NCBI GenBank assembly: GCA_030038195.1
Contig: JASHPJ010000071.1
Coordinates: 1-64,000 of the forward strand
DNA length: 64,000 nt
Direction of reading: 5' to 3'
Origin: Acidobacteriaceae bacterium
Lineage (GTDB): Bacteria > Acidobacteriota > Terriglobia > Terriglobales > Acidobacteriaceae
The translations under genes were made by a program, and so were the position numbers. The first letter of the stretch is position 1. Every line of letters starts with the position of its first letter. Shown here in pieces: positions 37,269-46,015 of this stretch. Below the pieces are notes generated by a model, which made no database searches, was not told where the DNA came from, and was given only the letters and a program-made list of their open reading frames with translations.

Positions 37269-37793
37269 TCAGCCGGCTGTCACTTCCAATGCCCCGTCGT
37301 TCACGTTCACTTCAGAATCGCTGACCTGCAGGGTGCTGCTACCCCGGCTCAACGTGATGCCCGATGAATCCAGCGTCACCGTGTTCTGGTTCGAATCCGA
37401 GATGGTGATGGTTCCCTGGTTGTCGTCCAGCAGGATCTTGTGCGGCGAAGCGGTGACAATCGCCTTTACCGTCGGCGTGGCGTCGGAGGGTTGTTCGCCA
37501 CTGCGCCAGTAGCAGCCCACCCAGATCGGGTACGAAACATCGCCCCCTTCAAACTCGATCCACACTCCCGAGCCCTGCTCGGGAAGAAATGCAATGCCCA
37601 CGTTGTTTCCGGCATAGGGAACGCACGGCATCGCCCATCCCGTGGGCTGTGTTCCCAGCACGGAAGGCACAGTCGCCTTGATGCGCAGCGTGGATGCATC
37701 CACATCCGTGACCGTGCCGCGGTACTTGCCATAAAACCGATTGCGCACCCGCTCCAGGATCTCGAGCACGGTTTGATCGTTGAGAGCCTGCAT
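37269..37793 (-). CDS. baseplate protein V/spike (gp5-like OB fold and needle)
   Basis: 174 residues. The OB-fold part (YRGTVTDVDASTLRIKATVPSVLG, CVPYAGNNVGIAFLPEQGSGVWIEFEGGDVSYPIWVGCYW) matches phage baseplate protein V/gp5 N-terminal domains. The C-terminal ~60 residues are a repetitive beta strand series (ITISDSNQNTVTLDSSGITL) that should trimerise into the needle. Together with the upstream gpD-like protein it makes up what is one VgrG-like polypeptide (Afp8) in other systems, so here the spike is split in two genes. Confidence 0.9.
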   Translation of the reverse strand: MQALNDQTVLEILERVRNRFYGKYRGTVTDVDASTLRIKATVPSVLGTQPTGWAMPCVPYAGNNVGIAFLPEQGSGVWIEFEGGDVSYPIWVGCYWRSGEQPSDATPTVKAIVTASPHKILLDDNQGTITISDSNQNTVTLDSSGITLSRGSSTLQVSDSEVNVNDGALEVTAG

Positions 37794-38923
37794 TACAGCC
37801 CTCCAATCAGGCTGCTACTGCCCGAAGGCGGCGAGCCCACGGCATTGCGCACCAGCACGAACTTCATCCTGTGCGCCTGCTTGTCAATCGTGTGGCGCAC
37901 GCTCCACACGAAATACTTGCCTGAGTTCAGGGCGCCGGCGCCGTCGATCTGCACCACGGTGCCGGCGCGGAGGACGGCATTCAGCCGCGCGACATCCGCT
38001 TCTCCTTCGCAGCGCACAAACCATCCGGCGTCGCGCAGCAGTGACAGCGCGCGCAGGCCCAGCTCCTGTGCATCGTCAACGGTTGTGGTCAGCAACACTT
38101 GCATGCTTTTTCCTGAGAATTGCGAGAGCGGCACGTCGCTGAGCGGGTCTAGTCCGGAATCGGTCTCATCCACGTTCACGCCGTCCTGGTCCGAGTCAGT
38201 GAAGAGCGCCTGCCACGCCTGCACCTCGGTCGGCCGGGTCACATCCCAATCGAGATTGAGTGCGTCTACGGTCCACGCTTCGGGATCGTTCAGAACCATG
38301 GTCACCACCGGATTGCCGTCTACGCTCGGCTTGACAAAATACCCGGTCCGTTCTCCCGGCGTGTCGGTGCAGCTCACGCGGCATAGCTTGCCATTGCGCC
38401 GGGCAAGGCTGCGCAGAAACTGTATGTCGCTCGCGCGCTGCATCAGGGTATGTCCGTCTTCGGTGTGCGATGGGGAGTCGTCCTCCGTGTTGTCGCTTGC
38501 GGGCGTGATGCCGTAGTCTCCGAAGATGGAGTTCGCCACGTCGGCATCGGTCACATCGACCCATTCCTTCACCTTTTCCTTGAGGTTCATCAGCCAGGAG
38601 GCGTCCTGTCCCCATACGGTCAGCGTCGATCCGGTGGTTCCTTTCTGCAGGCGCAGCTTGTTGGCCAGCACGTAACCGTCGAAGATGCACTGATCCGATT
38701 GACCCGAGGGCGTCGCCACCACCGCCAGGTTGACGAAGGGCTGAAAGCGCGGGTCGTTCACGAACGTAAGATCACCCGAGCCATCGCTGTCGACGGGCAA
38801 CGTCAACTGGATCGCGCCTGGCAGGTCGACGTTCTCCTCAACTTCGAGCGGACCCATCACCGCGATCAGCTCGTCATCGGCCGGCGTGCCGTTGATCAGG
38901 AATTGGTAAGTGCTCGAAGCCAT
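37793..38923 (-). CDS. gpD/gp27-like hub protein (VgrG N-terminal half)
   Basis: 376 residues from the ATG at 38923; the longer frame overlaps the LysM-like gene. Family marks: a barrel start (STYQFLINGTPADDELI), a middle WGQDASWLMNLKEKVKEW, SNSIF-type ADVANSIFGDYGI, and HTLMQRASDIQFLRSLARRNGKLCRV, typical of phage late control D/gp27 hub proteins. The gene's stop overlaps the next start. With the protein V-like product it forms the central spike-hub. Confidence 0.9.
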   Translation of the reverse strand: MASSTYQFLINGTPADDELIAVMGPLEVEENVDLPGAIQLTLPVDSDGSGDLTFVNDPRFQPFVNLAVVATPSGQSDQCIFDGYVLANKLRLQKGTTGSTLTVWGQDASWLMNLKEKVKEWVDVTDADVANSIFGDYGITPASDNTEDDSPSHTEDGHTLMQRASDIQFLRSLARRNGKLCRVSCTDTPGERTGYFVKPSVDGNPVVTMVLNDPEAWTVDALNLDWDVTRPTEVQAWQALFTDSDQDGVNVDETDSGLDPLSDVPLSQFSGKSMQVLLTTTVDDAQELGLRALSLLRDAGWFVRCEGEADVARLNAVLRAGTVVQIDGAGALNSGKYFVWSVRHTIDKQAHRMKFVLVRNAVGSPPSGSSSLIGGL

Positions 38924-38927
38924 CGTC

Positions 38928-39203
38928 TCAGGAAGAAGCAGCCGGAATTCCGACCGCGGGTTGAACCGCCAGCGCATCTGGCACAGGTGTGTTGTTGACG
39001 TTGCAGAGCTGCCAGAACGCGGTCGCATCCGACAGGAAGTAGTAGGCAATCTGATCGAGGCGCTGGCTGTTTTGCCGCGGAAAGCTGCCCAGCAGCGGTC
39101 CTTGCACGGGCAGTGGCAAAGTTGTCACAGTGACCGTGGCGCCGTTCTGCAGTGTCACCTGGTATTGCGTCATGTTCGCGTATCTCGAGCCTGGGAAAAA
39201 CAT
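38928..39203 (-). CDS. LysM-like tail hub protein
   Basis: 91 residues from the ATG at 39203, which has a GAGGAGGG site; a start at 39218 is possible. It contains RLDQIAYYFLSDATAFWQLCNVNN, the LysM-like core found in tail protein X and in the C-terminal part of Afp7-type proteins. In AFP/PVC the LysM part is fused to the tube-adaptor; here it is a separate small gene right after the adaptor. Confidence 0.8.
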   Translation of the reverse strand: MFFPGSRYANMTQYQVTLQNGATVTVTTLPLPVQGPLLGSFPRQNSQRLDQIAYYFLSDATAFWQLCNVNNTPVPDALAVQPAVGIPAASS

Positions 39204-39239
39204 CCGATCCCTCCTCAAAGTTCATCCGGCAACGCCGGC

Positions 39240-39959
39240 TCATCCAAACGGCAGCAGGCCTATGATCGACGATGCCGCGTAGGACAGATTGGCCAGCGCC
39301 ATCGCCTGCCGGAAGGCCTGCGAGTAGTCGTAGGCTGCAACTGCCACTTTCTTCAACGAGTCGCTGAGCGCGGTCACTTCATCCGGAGTCAGCACTTGTA
39401 TCTCCACCGTCGCCTCGGCATGAATGGGGTTCAGCAGCAGTGCATCATAGAGCTTCTCGGTGATGGTCAGGCTGGTCACCCGCACTGGGACAATCCGCCC
39501 TGGGCCCCAGACAAAGAGAACCGTTGGCATCATGTATTGCGGCACGGTTGGATTGGTCTGTGAAGACGATCCCGTCAGCGCGGAGCTGATCGCCGAGGAA
39601 ACCTTCCCCAGGAGCTGATTCGAGGTGAACGATCCGCTCGGATAGAGCAGCATCTCCAGCGCTGAAAGCCGCGAATAAAGGCCGGTTCCCTTGGCCAGAT
39701 CGGCAACCGCGGCATTGCCGTCGGCGATGGTGTCGTTCGAATCCATCATCAGGGTGAATGAAAAGCTTTCGCCGGGCAGTCCCTCCACCGCCAATGGATT
39801 CGGTTTGATACGCGAATCGGGCGACACCTCGGGCGAAGAAGGCTTCCAGGTGTGGGTCATGGTTTCAGGGTTGTACTGAAAGATGATCACGTTGGGCAGC
39901 GGCACCAGGAAGGTGGGCATAAACTGCACAAACGCGCCTTTGAGATACAGTCCCGACAT
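39240..39959 (-). CDS. contractile injection system tube-adaptor protein (Afp7/Pvc7 N-terminal type)
   Basis: 239 residues. The pattern IIFQYNPETMTHTW, SFTLMMDSND, LSALEMLLYP, VLFVWGPGRIVPVRVTSLTITEKLYDALLLNPIHAEATVEIQVL is that of the CIS tube protein family, which joins the inner tube to the spike hub. It is followed by the LysM-like gene, consistent with a split Afp7. Confidence 0.88.
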   Translation of the reverse strand: MSGLYLKGAFVQFMPTFLVPLPNVIIFQYNPETMTHTWKPSSPEVSPDSRIKPNPLAVEGLPGESFSFTLMMDSNDTIADGNAAVADLAKGTGLYSRLSALEMLLYPSGSFTSNQLLGKVSSAISSALTGSSSQTNPTVPQYMMPTVLFVWGPGRIVPVRVTSLTITEKLYDALLLNPIHAEATVEIQVLTPDEVTALSDSLKKVAVAAYDYSQAFRQAMALANLSYAASSIIGLLPFG

Positions 39960-40014
39960 CGATTCGTTTCCCTTTCCCGCACCGGGCGGCGCAACAATCG
40001 CGCCGCCAGGGCCA

Positions 40015-40251
40015 TCAAACCGTTCCCTTCAACTGCCGAACCAGGTCGGCAACAATCCGGTCGGCCAGCGTGGTCACGTTGCCACCTGGGACCATGGTCG
40101 CGCTGGCCTGCATCGCATCGCGCTGCACTGCGCCGCCGGGCGCCGGTGCTGCCGCCAATCCCTCGGCAACCCGCATCGCCAGCAGCCGTCCCTGGTCTTC
40201 CGAAAGTCCGGAAAGCTTGAGACTCAACCGGTCTATTTCAATTCGCGGCAT
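40015..40251 (-). CDS. small eCIS-locus protein, function unknown
   Basis: 78 residues, six bases after the ATPase stop. It begins MPRIEIDRLSLKLSGLSEDQGRLLAMRVAEGL, amphipathic helix-rich. Short proteins at this position occur in many eCIS loci (the DUF5908/Afp6 position), but the sequence does not clearly match DUF5908. Conserved position and tight spacing support a real gene. Confidence 0.65.
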   Translation of the reverse strand: MPRIEIDRLSLKLSGLSEDQGRLLAMRVAEGLAAAPAPGGAVQRDAMQASATMVPGGNVTTLADRIVADLVRQLKGTV

Positions 40252-40257
40252 TCGAGT

Positions 40258-42378
40258 TCAACGCTCCCAATCCCCGTGCCTCACGGCCACGGCTTGTTTG
40301 TTCATCTCCCGGCGGGCCGCGTGCAACACGTGGCTCATGCCGATACGCCGGCCTTCGGCGCGCGCCAGGAACGCCGCTCCAAGAGCCGCCGACGTGATCG
40401 CTGCGCCGGTCATCACCAGCTTGTTCGCCAGCAGCTCCCAGTCGATGCCGTCCAGCAGCTCCTCGCCGGCAGCAGAACGCGCCGTCAATGCGCGGCGCCA
40501 CAGGATATGTCTCTCCGCCGGCCCAGGCGGCTGAAAATCCACCACAAATCGAATGCGCCGCATGAACGCCTTGTCGAGATCCCCTTTGCGATTGGTGGCG
40601 AGAATCGCCACCCCGTCGAATTGCTCCATGCGCTGCAGCAGGTAATCGATTTCGATATTAGCGAACCTGTCGTGGGCGTCTTTCACCTGTGTACGCTGGC
40701 CAAAGAGTGCATCAGCTTCATCGAAGAACAGCAGTACATTCGCCCGCTCGCACGCATCGAATACCTGCTTGAGCCGTTTCTCCGTTTCCCCGATGTACTT
40801 GTTGACTACCCCTGCAAGATCGACGCGATAGAGCTTCAAATCGAGCGATCGGGCCAGCACCTGTGCCGCCATCGTCTTGCCCGTTCCGCTTGCGCCGGAG
40901 AAAAGCGCAGTGATGCCGCGCCCCAGTGGACATAGCCTCTCGAATCCCCATTCTTCATAAACCTGCCAGCGCAGCTTCACCTGCTGCTGCAGCTCCTTCA
41001 AGTGCTCGCGCACGCCCTGCGCCAGCACAATGTCGTCCCATGTAAACGGGCACGGGAGTGAAGTGAACAGCTCGCTTGACGGCAGCCGCAGATTCTCCTG
41101 GCAGCTTTCGGTCACTGCATCCATCCCTGCCGGAGCCATCTGTGCAGCTTTGGCGATCTCGCCTAGCGTCAGCAGGCCTTCCGTAATCACTTGCGGCGGA
41201 ACGCGGTCGCAGAGCCGCTCCCACAGCGCAATGCGCATCTCCCGCTTGAGGCGCGGCAGATGGATGGAACGCTTGTAGGCTGGCACGCCCGCCGCCGCCG
41301 GGCTCACTGCCGTCGATCCGAAGAGTGTCACGCCCGAGTGGCGCGCAAGAACCTGCCAAACGCTCGTTTGCACGCCCTCGCTGTTGCTCCAATACACAAG
41401 CGCATGGTTCAACTGCGCCATGCGCATCACGCGAATCATCCGCTCGCTCGCAAGGGCCGGCGGTATGTCTCTGTTCAGGAGCGTCTCCGCGTTGGCGCAA
41501 AGCAGACCGGCATGGAGCGCCGCGGCGAACTGCGCCGCCAGGGTGCGTTTTCCGCTCCCCTCAGGGCCCACAAGCTCGATGACGATTGCGAGCTTGGCGC
41601 CGTTCTCTCTACCATTCGAAATGGCTCCAACAAAACCGGCGATCTCCTGCAGCTCGTCGGGATAGAGGCAAAGTTCGGCACCTTCCTTGTGCAGATCGGC
41701 GAACTCGACCGCGCCAGCGAGTGCCGGATCGGCCGTATTCTGGCCCAGCAGCCAATGCACGATAGAAGGGTCGGCAATCCATGCAGCGTCCACGCCCCAG
41801 CGATTTCCCGCGTCTTCTCTGGGCCGCGCCATGCACCACTCCACCAGCGGACACTGCGGGCCCAGCCGTTCATCCGCGTCGTGTTCGAACAGGCGTGCAG
41901 CCAGCCATTGCGTGGGATGCGTTGCACCGGCGTCGTCGTTCAGGTACGCATAAGCGCGGCGCAGCATCGGGTCGATCTCAATCGCGACAGCTAAATTCAG
42001 CAAGTCAAGCTCGAACCGGGAAAGACCGAACCACCGGCACAGCGCCTCGCAAGCCGGATGATGGAAGAGCGCTTCATCCGCCGCGCAGATCAGCGTGGAG
42101 AGCCTTTTCGCCTCGGCGTCAGAACGATAAAACTGCTTCTCCTCAGCCGCCTGTTCCCTGGGATCTTCAAGGATTCGCTCCACCTCGGCATGAAAGATCG
42201 CCATGCTGTCTGTTACCGCCGCAGGTGACACCGCCGAGGCCGCGCGCACCCACAGCGCCTGTCTCCGCGCGCGCAGGCGCGCGCGATCCAGCCATGGGCC
42301 CGCTCTGTTCTGGCCGGCCGGCGCCGATTTTACGGTTTGTTCCTCGACTTCCACCATCATCCCCATGCCTTGCACCAT
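40258..42378 (-). CDS. AAA+ ATPase of the eCIS (Afp15-type), with degenerate first AAA module
   Basis: 706 residues. Two AAA-type modules are seen. The first has a P-loop variant GPEGSGKRT at about residue 273 but no convincing Walker B. The second is complete: GASGTGKT at about 495, LLFFDEADALFG as Walker B, sensor-1 NRK in ILATNRKGDLD, and an arginine-finger RRI. ATPases of this kind are a marker of eCIS loci and are thought to help assembly or disassembly. The N-terminal ~250 residues (helical, CRWFGLSRFELDLLNLAVAIEIDP) match the eCIS ATPase N-domain. Confidence 0.93.
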   Translation of the reverse strand: MVQGMGMMVEVEEQTVKSAPAGQNRAGPWLDRARLRARRQALWVRAASAVSPAAVTDSMAIFHAEVERILEDPREQAAEEKQFYRSDAEAKRLSTLICAADEALFHHPACEALCRWFGLSRFELDLLNLAVAIEIDPMLRRAYAYLNDDAGATHPTQWLAARLFEHDADERLGPQCPLVEWCMARPREDAGNRWGVDAAWIADPSIVHWLLGQNTADPALAGAVEFADLHKEGAELCLYPDELQEIAGFVGAISNGRENGAKLAIVIELVGPEGSGKRTLAAQFAAALHAGLLCANAETLLNRDIPPALASERMIRVMRMAQLNHALVYWSNSEGVQTSVWQVLARHSGVTLFGSTAVSPAAAGVPAYKRSIHLPRLKREMRIALWERLCDRVPPQVITEGLLTLGEIAKAAQMAPAGMDAVTESCQENLRLPSSELFTSLPCPFTWDDIVLAQGVREHLKELQQQVKLRWQVYEEWGFERLCPLGRGITALFSGASGTGKTMAAQVLARSLDLKLYRVDLAGVVNKYIGETEKRLKQVFDACERANVLLFFDEADALFGQRTQVKDAHDRFANIEIDYLLQRMEQFDGVAILATNRKGDLDKAFMRRIRFVVDFQPPGPAERHILWRRALTARSAAGEELLDGIDWELLANKLVMTGAAITSAALGAAFLARAEGRRIGMSHVLHAARREMNKQAVAVRHGDWER

Positions 42379-42393
42379 TCGTCAGAAACGGCG

Positions 42394-43788
42394 TTAAACG
42401 CTAATCCACACCGTCGGCGGAGACTCTACTTCGTTGACTCGCACGCGCACGCCGTATACCCCGCTGGGCAGATTGGCCGGCGGCTGAAATAGGATCGTCT
42501 TCGCGTCTGGCACGGCAAACTGTCCTGCGCCGGGCGTGCCCGTGACATAAGCGAGCGGCACCGTCTCCAGCAGCACTTCGGTATTCCCCGGAATGAATCC
42601 CAGGCCAGTGACGGTATACGTCTCTGCCGCTGGAATCAGCACCGGATCCGAGGGCGACGCGGTCGTGTCCACTCGTGCAGCGATCGAAAAGGGAGTTGAA
42701 TTGGTTCGATTCGTAATCTCGTCGGGCGGCGCCTGGCTGCCCACGCGTAGCGAGTAAACTCCGGCAGGAGGCGTGTTCGCCGGCAGCGATCCCAGGGTGC
42801 CGGGAAGCGCGAGTACAATGCGCGAAGCCGTCTGAACCGGATTCTTCGGGTCGGCATCCGGGACCGCCCACGATGTGACCTCCTGCTCAGTCTTGTAATC
42901 CGGCGGCAGCAGCAGGTACACGCGATACGAAGTACCCGGATTCGGCGCCGGGCCGGTGTAGTCCGTGCCCTGGTTCAGTCCTGCGCCGTAAAGGAAGAAC
43001 TGCTGGCCCGGCGTCACCGTGGCTGGCGAGTAGTCGATGCTGACCGGAGAAGCTGCGGCCTGCGAAGTTGGCGGCGCAAGGAATGTTGCCGTTGAAGACG
43101 TGCCGAAGACCTGGCCGTTCTGCGCAAACGGAAACGGCGTGGGATCGACCGCAAGCGTGTATTTCACCACCTGCTTTGCAGTTGCAGGAGGAGCGGGCGG
43201 GGTGAGGAAGACCACCGCTACCCGGTACATCAGCGAAAGCCGGAAGGGAACTGTCGTCGCCTGCCAGAAGCGCGAGATGGAGTCGACGGATTCGATCTCC
43301 ATCGTTAAAGTGAACTCTTCCTGCACCGCTTCCGAAGGCGATCCGGGAAACACGACGTTGGTGCGGATAATCGGGTTCTCATGAAAGCATTTCAGTATGA
43401 TGCTGATGGCCTGCTGCTCCTGCACGCTGGCGTTGTTCGGGTCGGCGGAGTAGGCAGTTACAAAGTAGTAGAGGTCGAGGCCCAGCGGCAGTGCGGGGAT
43501 CATTTGTGCGCGGGGTGCGGGAGGGTTGGTTACACCCGGCGGCGTCTGTGGGTAGACAAAGTTCCGCTGCGACCGGTTGGGCTCAAGATGGACCAGCGTA
43601 ACCGTAACCTGGCATCCGTCGTCCTTGCGAACGGCGTCGGGCGTGAGGCCTGTGACTTTCGGAGTGAAGAAGGCTTCCGAGACCACCGTCTCCCACAGGG
43701 GCGATTCACTCCAGGCAGTATTGATGGCCTGGATCAGGAGCTCCGTCACAATCGAGAGGTCAAGTACACCCAGCGGATTCAGCGCCAT
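42394..43788 (-). CDS. Pvc16/DUF4255-type tail terminator with two Ig/IPT-like domains
   Basis: 464 residues. The first ~210 (LSIVTELLIQAINTAW, SQRNFVYPQTPPG, GLDLYYFVTAYSADPNN, ISIILKCFHENPII, YRVAVVFL) match the Pvc16 N-terminal/DUF4255 family, which caps the distal end of tube and sheath. The rest contains two IPT/TIG-like beta units (IDYSPATVTPGQQFFLYGAGL and AAETYTVTGLGFIPGNTEVLL). Such Ig decorations make the product about twice the usual length and may expose the cap to the outside. Confidence 0.87.
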   Translation of the reverse strand: MALNPLGVLDLSIVTELLIQAINTAWSESPLWETVVSEAFFTPKVTGLTPDAVRKDDGCQVTVTLVHLEPNRSQRNFVYPQTPPGVTNPPAPRAQMIPALPLGLDLYYFVTAYSADPNNASVQEQQAISIILKCFHENPIIRTNVVFPGSPSEAVQEEFTLTMEIESVDSISRFWQATTVPFRLSLMYRVAVVFLTPPAPPATAKQVVKYTLAVDPTPFPFAQNGQVFGTSSTATFLAPPTSQAAASPVSIDYSPATVTPGQQFFLYGAGLNQGTDYTGPAPNPGTSYRVYLLLPPDYKTEQEVTSWAVPDADPKNPVQTASRIVLALPGTLGSLPANTPPAGVYSLRVGSQAPPDEITNRTNSTPFSIAARVDTTASPSDPVLIPAAETYTVTGLGFIPGNTEVLLETVPLAYVTGTPGAGQFAVPDAKTILFQPPANLPSGVYGVRVRVNEVESPPTVWISV

Positions 43789-43800
43789 AATGCCTCCCGT

Positions 43801-44715
43801 TCATCCTTGCCTGAGACCGAACGAAGAGAGGAATCCGCGTGCAAGTGCGGCTCCCGAATTCGCGGGCATCTGCCGCATGGTCCGCCGCGGAACAACAGGC
43901 GCTGGCGGAGGAGTGATGTGGATGTCGATCTTTCCGATATGAACGGTATTCTGCGGCTGGGCCCCTCCTTGTTCCCGAGAGTATGCAAATTGCGCAGCGC
44001 CTGTCGCCGCCGGCTCTGCAATGATGCGGTCGGCAATCGGCGGAGGCTCGAGCTGGATTCGCGTGGCTGAGGCTGGCCGCGGTGGCGTATTTCGTTCGGG
44101 CCGCTCGCTGATGTCGCTGGTAACGCTTGTGGGGCGGCTGGCTCGATAGGCCCGATGCACGGGACTCTTCTCAGACGGGACCACCGCGTCGCCCAGCGAG
44201 GGATTACCCCTCAACGGGGCTGCGGAGTGCGGTATCCCCGGTTGCGTCATAGAGCCGGAGCGCATCGCCGCGCGGTTCACATCAGCCTGCGGCCCACTCC
44301 GATGTGGCGCATGCGGCGTCTCTTGCGCCAGCAGTTCCTGGTGCGGTGTGCCGATCTCCGAAAGAGCCATCGGTACAGGCTGCAATTGTTCCCGGTTTTC
44401 TCCGCCCATCTGCGCCGGATTCAGTGCCGGCTCGGCTCTGCGAACGCTACGCGTCGATGCAGTCCTCCCGGTTGCCGCATGGGCAGGCGGGCTGAGTGAA
44501 AATGGCTCGGCAACTGCGTTCGTGATCGGCTCGACCGGATCGCTCATGCGAGTTCTTTGCGGAGACACAGTCGCCGGCGCAACGCTCTCCGCGAACGATT
44601 CCATTCCCACGCTGCGCACCGGCCACAACGGCGCTGCGGGCGGGCGAAGTACAGGAAGCGTGGAGCCGGTGGCGCCATCGGTCATGGAGCGCAGATAGGA
44701 ATGGCGAGCCTTCAT
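43801..44715 (-). CDS. disordered Pro/Ser/Arg-rich eCIS protein, unknown
   Basis: 304 residues, TAATG overlap with the upstream stop. Most of it is low complexity (Pro, Ala, Ser, Arg), without predicted fold. Only the end, QNTVHIGKIDIHITPPPAPVVP, recalls a motif seen in other eCIS loci. It lies where other systems may have a tape-measure or accessory gene, but the length and composition are not those of a helical tape measure. Codon pattern and placement support translation. Confidence 0.65.
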   Translation of the reverse strand: MKARHSYLRSMTDGATGSTLPVLRPPAAPLWPVRSVGMESFAESVAPATVSPQRTRMSDPVEPITNAVAEPFSLSPPAHAATGRTASTRSVRRAEPALNPAQMGGENREQLQPVPMALSEIGTPHQELLAQETPHAPHRSGPQADVNRAAMRSGSMTQPGIPHSAAPLRGNPSLGDAVVPSEKSPVHRAYRASRPTSVTSDISERPERNTPPRPASATRIQLEPPPIADRIIAEPAATGAAQFAYSREQGGAQPQNTVHIGKIDIHITPPPAPVVPRRTMRQMPANSGAALARGFLSSFGLRQG

Positions 44716-45539
44716 TAAGCCGCTACCCCCTGGTCGCGAAGCATCTCGGCGTATTGAATGCGGCGGCTCCTCGGCATCTCCAGAATCTGGCGCTCAGGCC
44801 ACTTGTAATGGAGCGCCAGAAGATGGACGTCCTGATATACGCTCGCTGCGTGATTGCGCAGCTCGCGCAACACAAACCCATAAACATCGAAGTAAAAATC
44901 AAAGGCCTGGTTACACTCCGGGCATCTGCCTGTCATCGACTGCGAGAGGCGCGGAGCCATCGCCTCCATCGCCCTTTCTACCCGCCTTCTCAACCGCCCC
45001 GGAATTCCAGCCGGCTCAATGCAACGGTGAACCAAAGCCGAGCGAGGCTCATTCTCCAATTCGATGGCGGCCAGATCCGCACAGGTCGGTAACCGGAACA
45101 GCACGCTCTCGCCGTCGAAGCTGAACCATCCCTGCTTATCGCCCTGTCTCAGGCTTCTCCGTCTCCGGACCTTGTGTGCTGCCAGGCACTCGCTGATGTG
45201 AAAGTCCACATCCACGCGCGATGCGCACTCTGGCACAGCGCAACGGGCCTCGGCGCACACCAGGTCTCCCAGCGCCGCTCGCCGCAGCAACAGCAGGAGG
45301 GCTTCGCCATCGGCTGCCGGCAATTCGCCGAAGTCTGCCGGGATCCCGTTTTCTGCGTGCACCAGCCTGCCGAAGAGCTCCAGCGCGAGAGCAGAATCGG
45401 ATACGCGCGATTCCCTGAGAAGAAGATCCTCCAAACCGGTTGGACTTTGAACGGTGACGCACCATCCGCTGACCGGCAGCCGGAATCGATCGCTCCTTAC
45501 GTCTCCGCGATTTCTACCACTGTCAGGTCGCGCTCCCAT
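44715..45539 (-). CDS. gp26-like baseplate hub assembly chaperone with Zn-ribbon
   Basis: 274 residues. Start uncertain: the ATG at 45539 overlaps the tube gene by 43 bases; a later start within the first 30 codons is possible because conservation seems to begin near LPVSGWCVTVQSPTGLEDLLL. Two cysteine sets, CAVPEC and CPECNQAFDF, resemble the zinc-ribbons of T4-family hub assembly chaperones in eCIS loci, and the helical LLLLLRRAALGDLV and LHYKWPERQILEMPRSRRIQYAEML parts fit as well. It probably assists baseplate assembly and may not be part of the particle. Confidence 0.75.
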   Translation of the reverse strand: MGARPDSGRNRGDVRSDRFRLPVSGWCVTVQSPTGLEDLLLRESRVSDSALALELFGRLVHAENGIPADFGELPAADGEALLLLLRRAALGDLVCAEARCAVPECASRVDVDFHISECLAAHKVRRRRSLRQGDKQGWFSFDGESVLFRLPTCADLAAIELENEPRSALVHRCIEPAGIPGRLRRRVERAMEAMAPRLSQSMTGRCPECNQAFDFYFDVYGFVLRELRNHAASVYQDVHLLALHYKWPERQILEMPRSRRIQYAEMLRDQGVAA

Positions 45540-46006
45540 CCCTCATTCTCCAGCTTGATATGTTCGATCGCGATCGCATTGGCTCCCGCATCCAGATCGG
45601 GAAGCGCCTGGTATTCCGAAACCCAGCATCGATGGACGAAAAACCGCAGCACGACCTGCCGCTCTTCATTCAGGAAATCGATCCGCATCTCCTGGCGGAG
45701 ATTCTTCAGCGAGGTCGAGGGCGCACCCTTGTCGAGCACCTGGGCGGCATTGGCCCAGTTCTCAAAATCCGTATCGTGGGTAATGCCGCGCTCGAGCGTG
45801 ATGGGCTCGTACTTGGTTCGGCCGAGGCCCTTCAGGATGATTGCGTTGCCGCCTTCCTTGTATTCGATAGGATCCGAGGACCGCTTCAAACCGGACACCT
45901 TGCTCACCCCCGCCACCGGCGTGGTGCTTGTGCCGAAGTACACAAGAAATGCGTAGGACTTGTAGGGATCGTAACGGTTTGTATTTACGCTGAAAGGCTT
46001 GCCCAT
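45497..46006 (-). CDS. eCIS inner tube protein (gp19/Afp1-type)
   Basis: 169 residues. FLVYFGTSTTPVAGVSKVSGLKRSSDPIEYKEGG, KGLGRTKYEPITLERGITHD and the C-terminal strand RDLTVVEIAET follow the T4 gp19-like tail tube family. It lies nine bases after the sheath stop, the typical sheath-tube order. Only one tube gene is seen, whereas AFP/PVC have two or more. Confidence 0.93.
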   Translation of the reverse strand: MGKPFSVNTNRYDPYKSYAFLVYFGTSTTPVAGVSKVSGLKRSSDPIEYKEGGNAIILKGLGRTKYEPITLERGITHDTDFENWANAAQVLDKGAPSTSLKNLRQEMRIDFLNEERQVVLRFFVHRCWVSEYQALPDLDAGANAIAIEHIKLENEGWERDLTVVEIAET

Positions 46007-46015
46007 GGATCCTCC

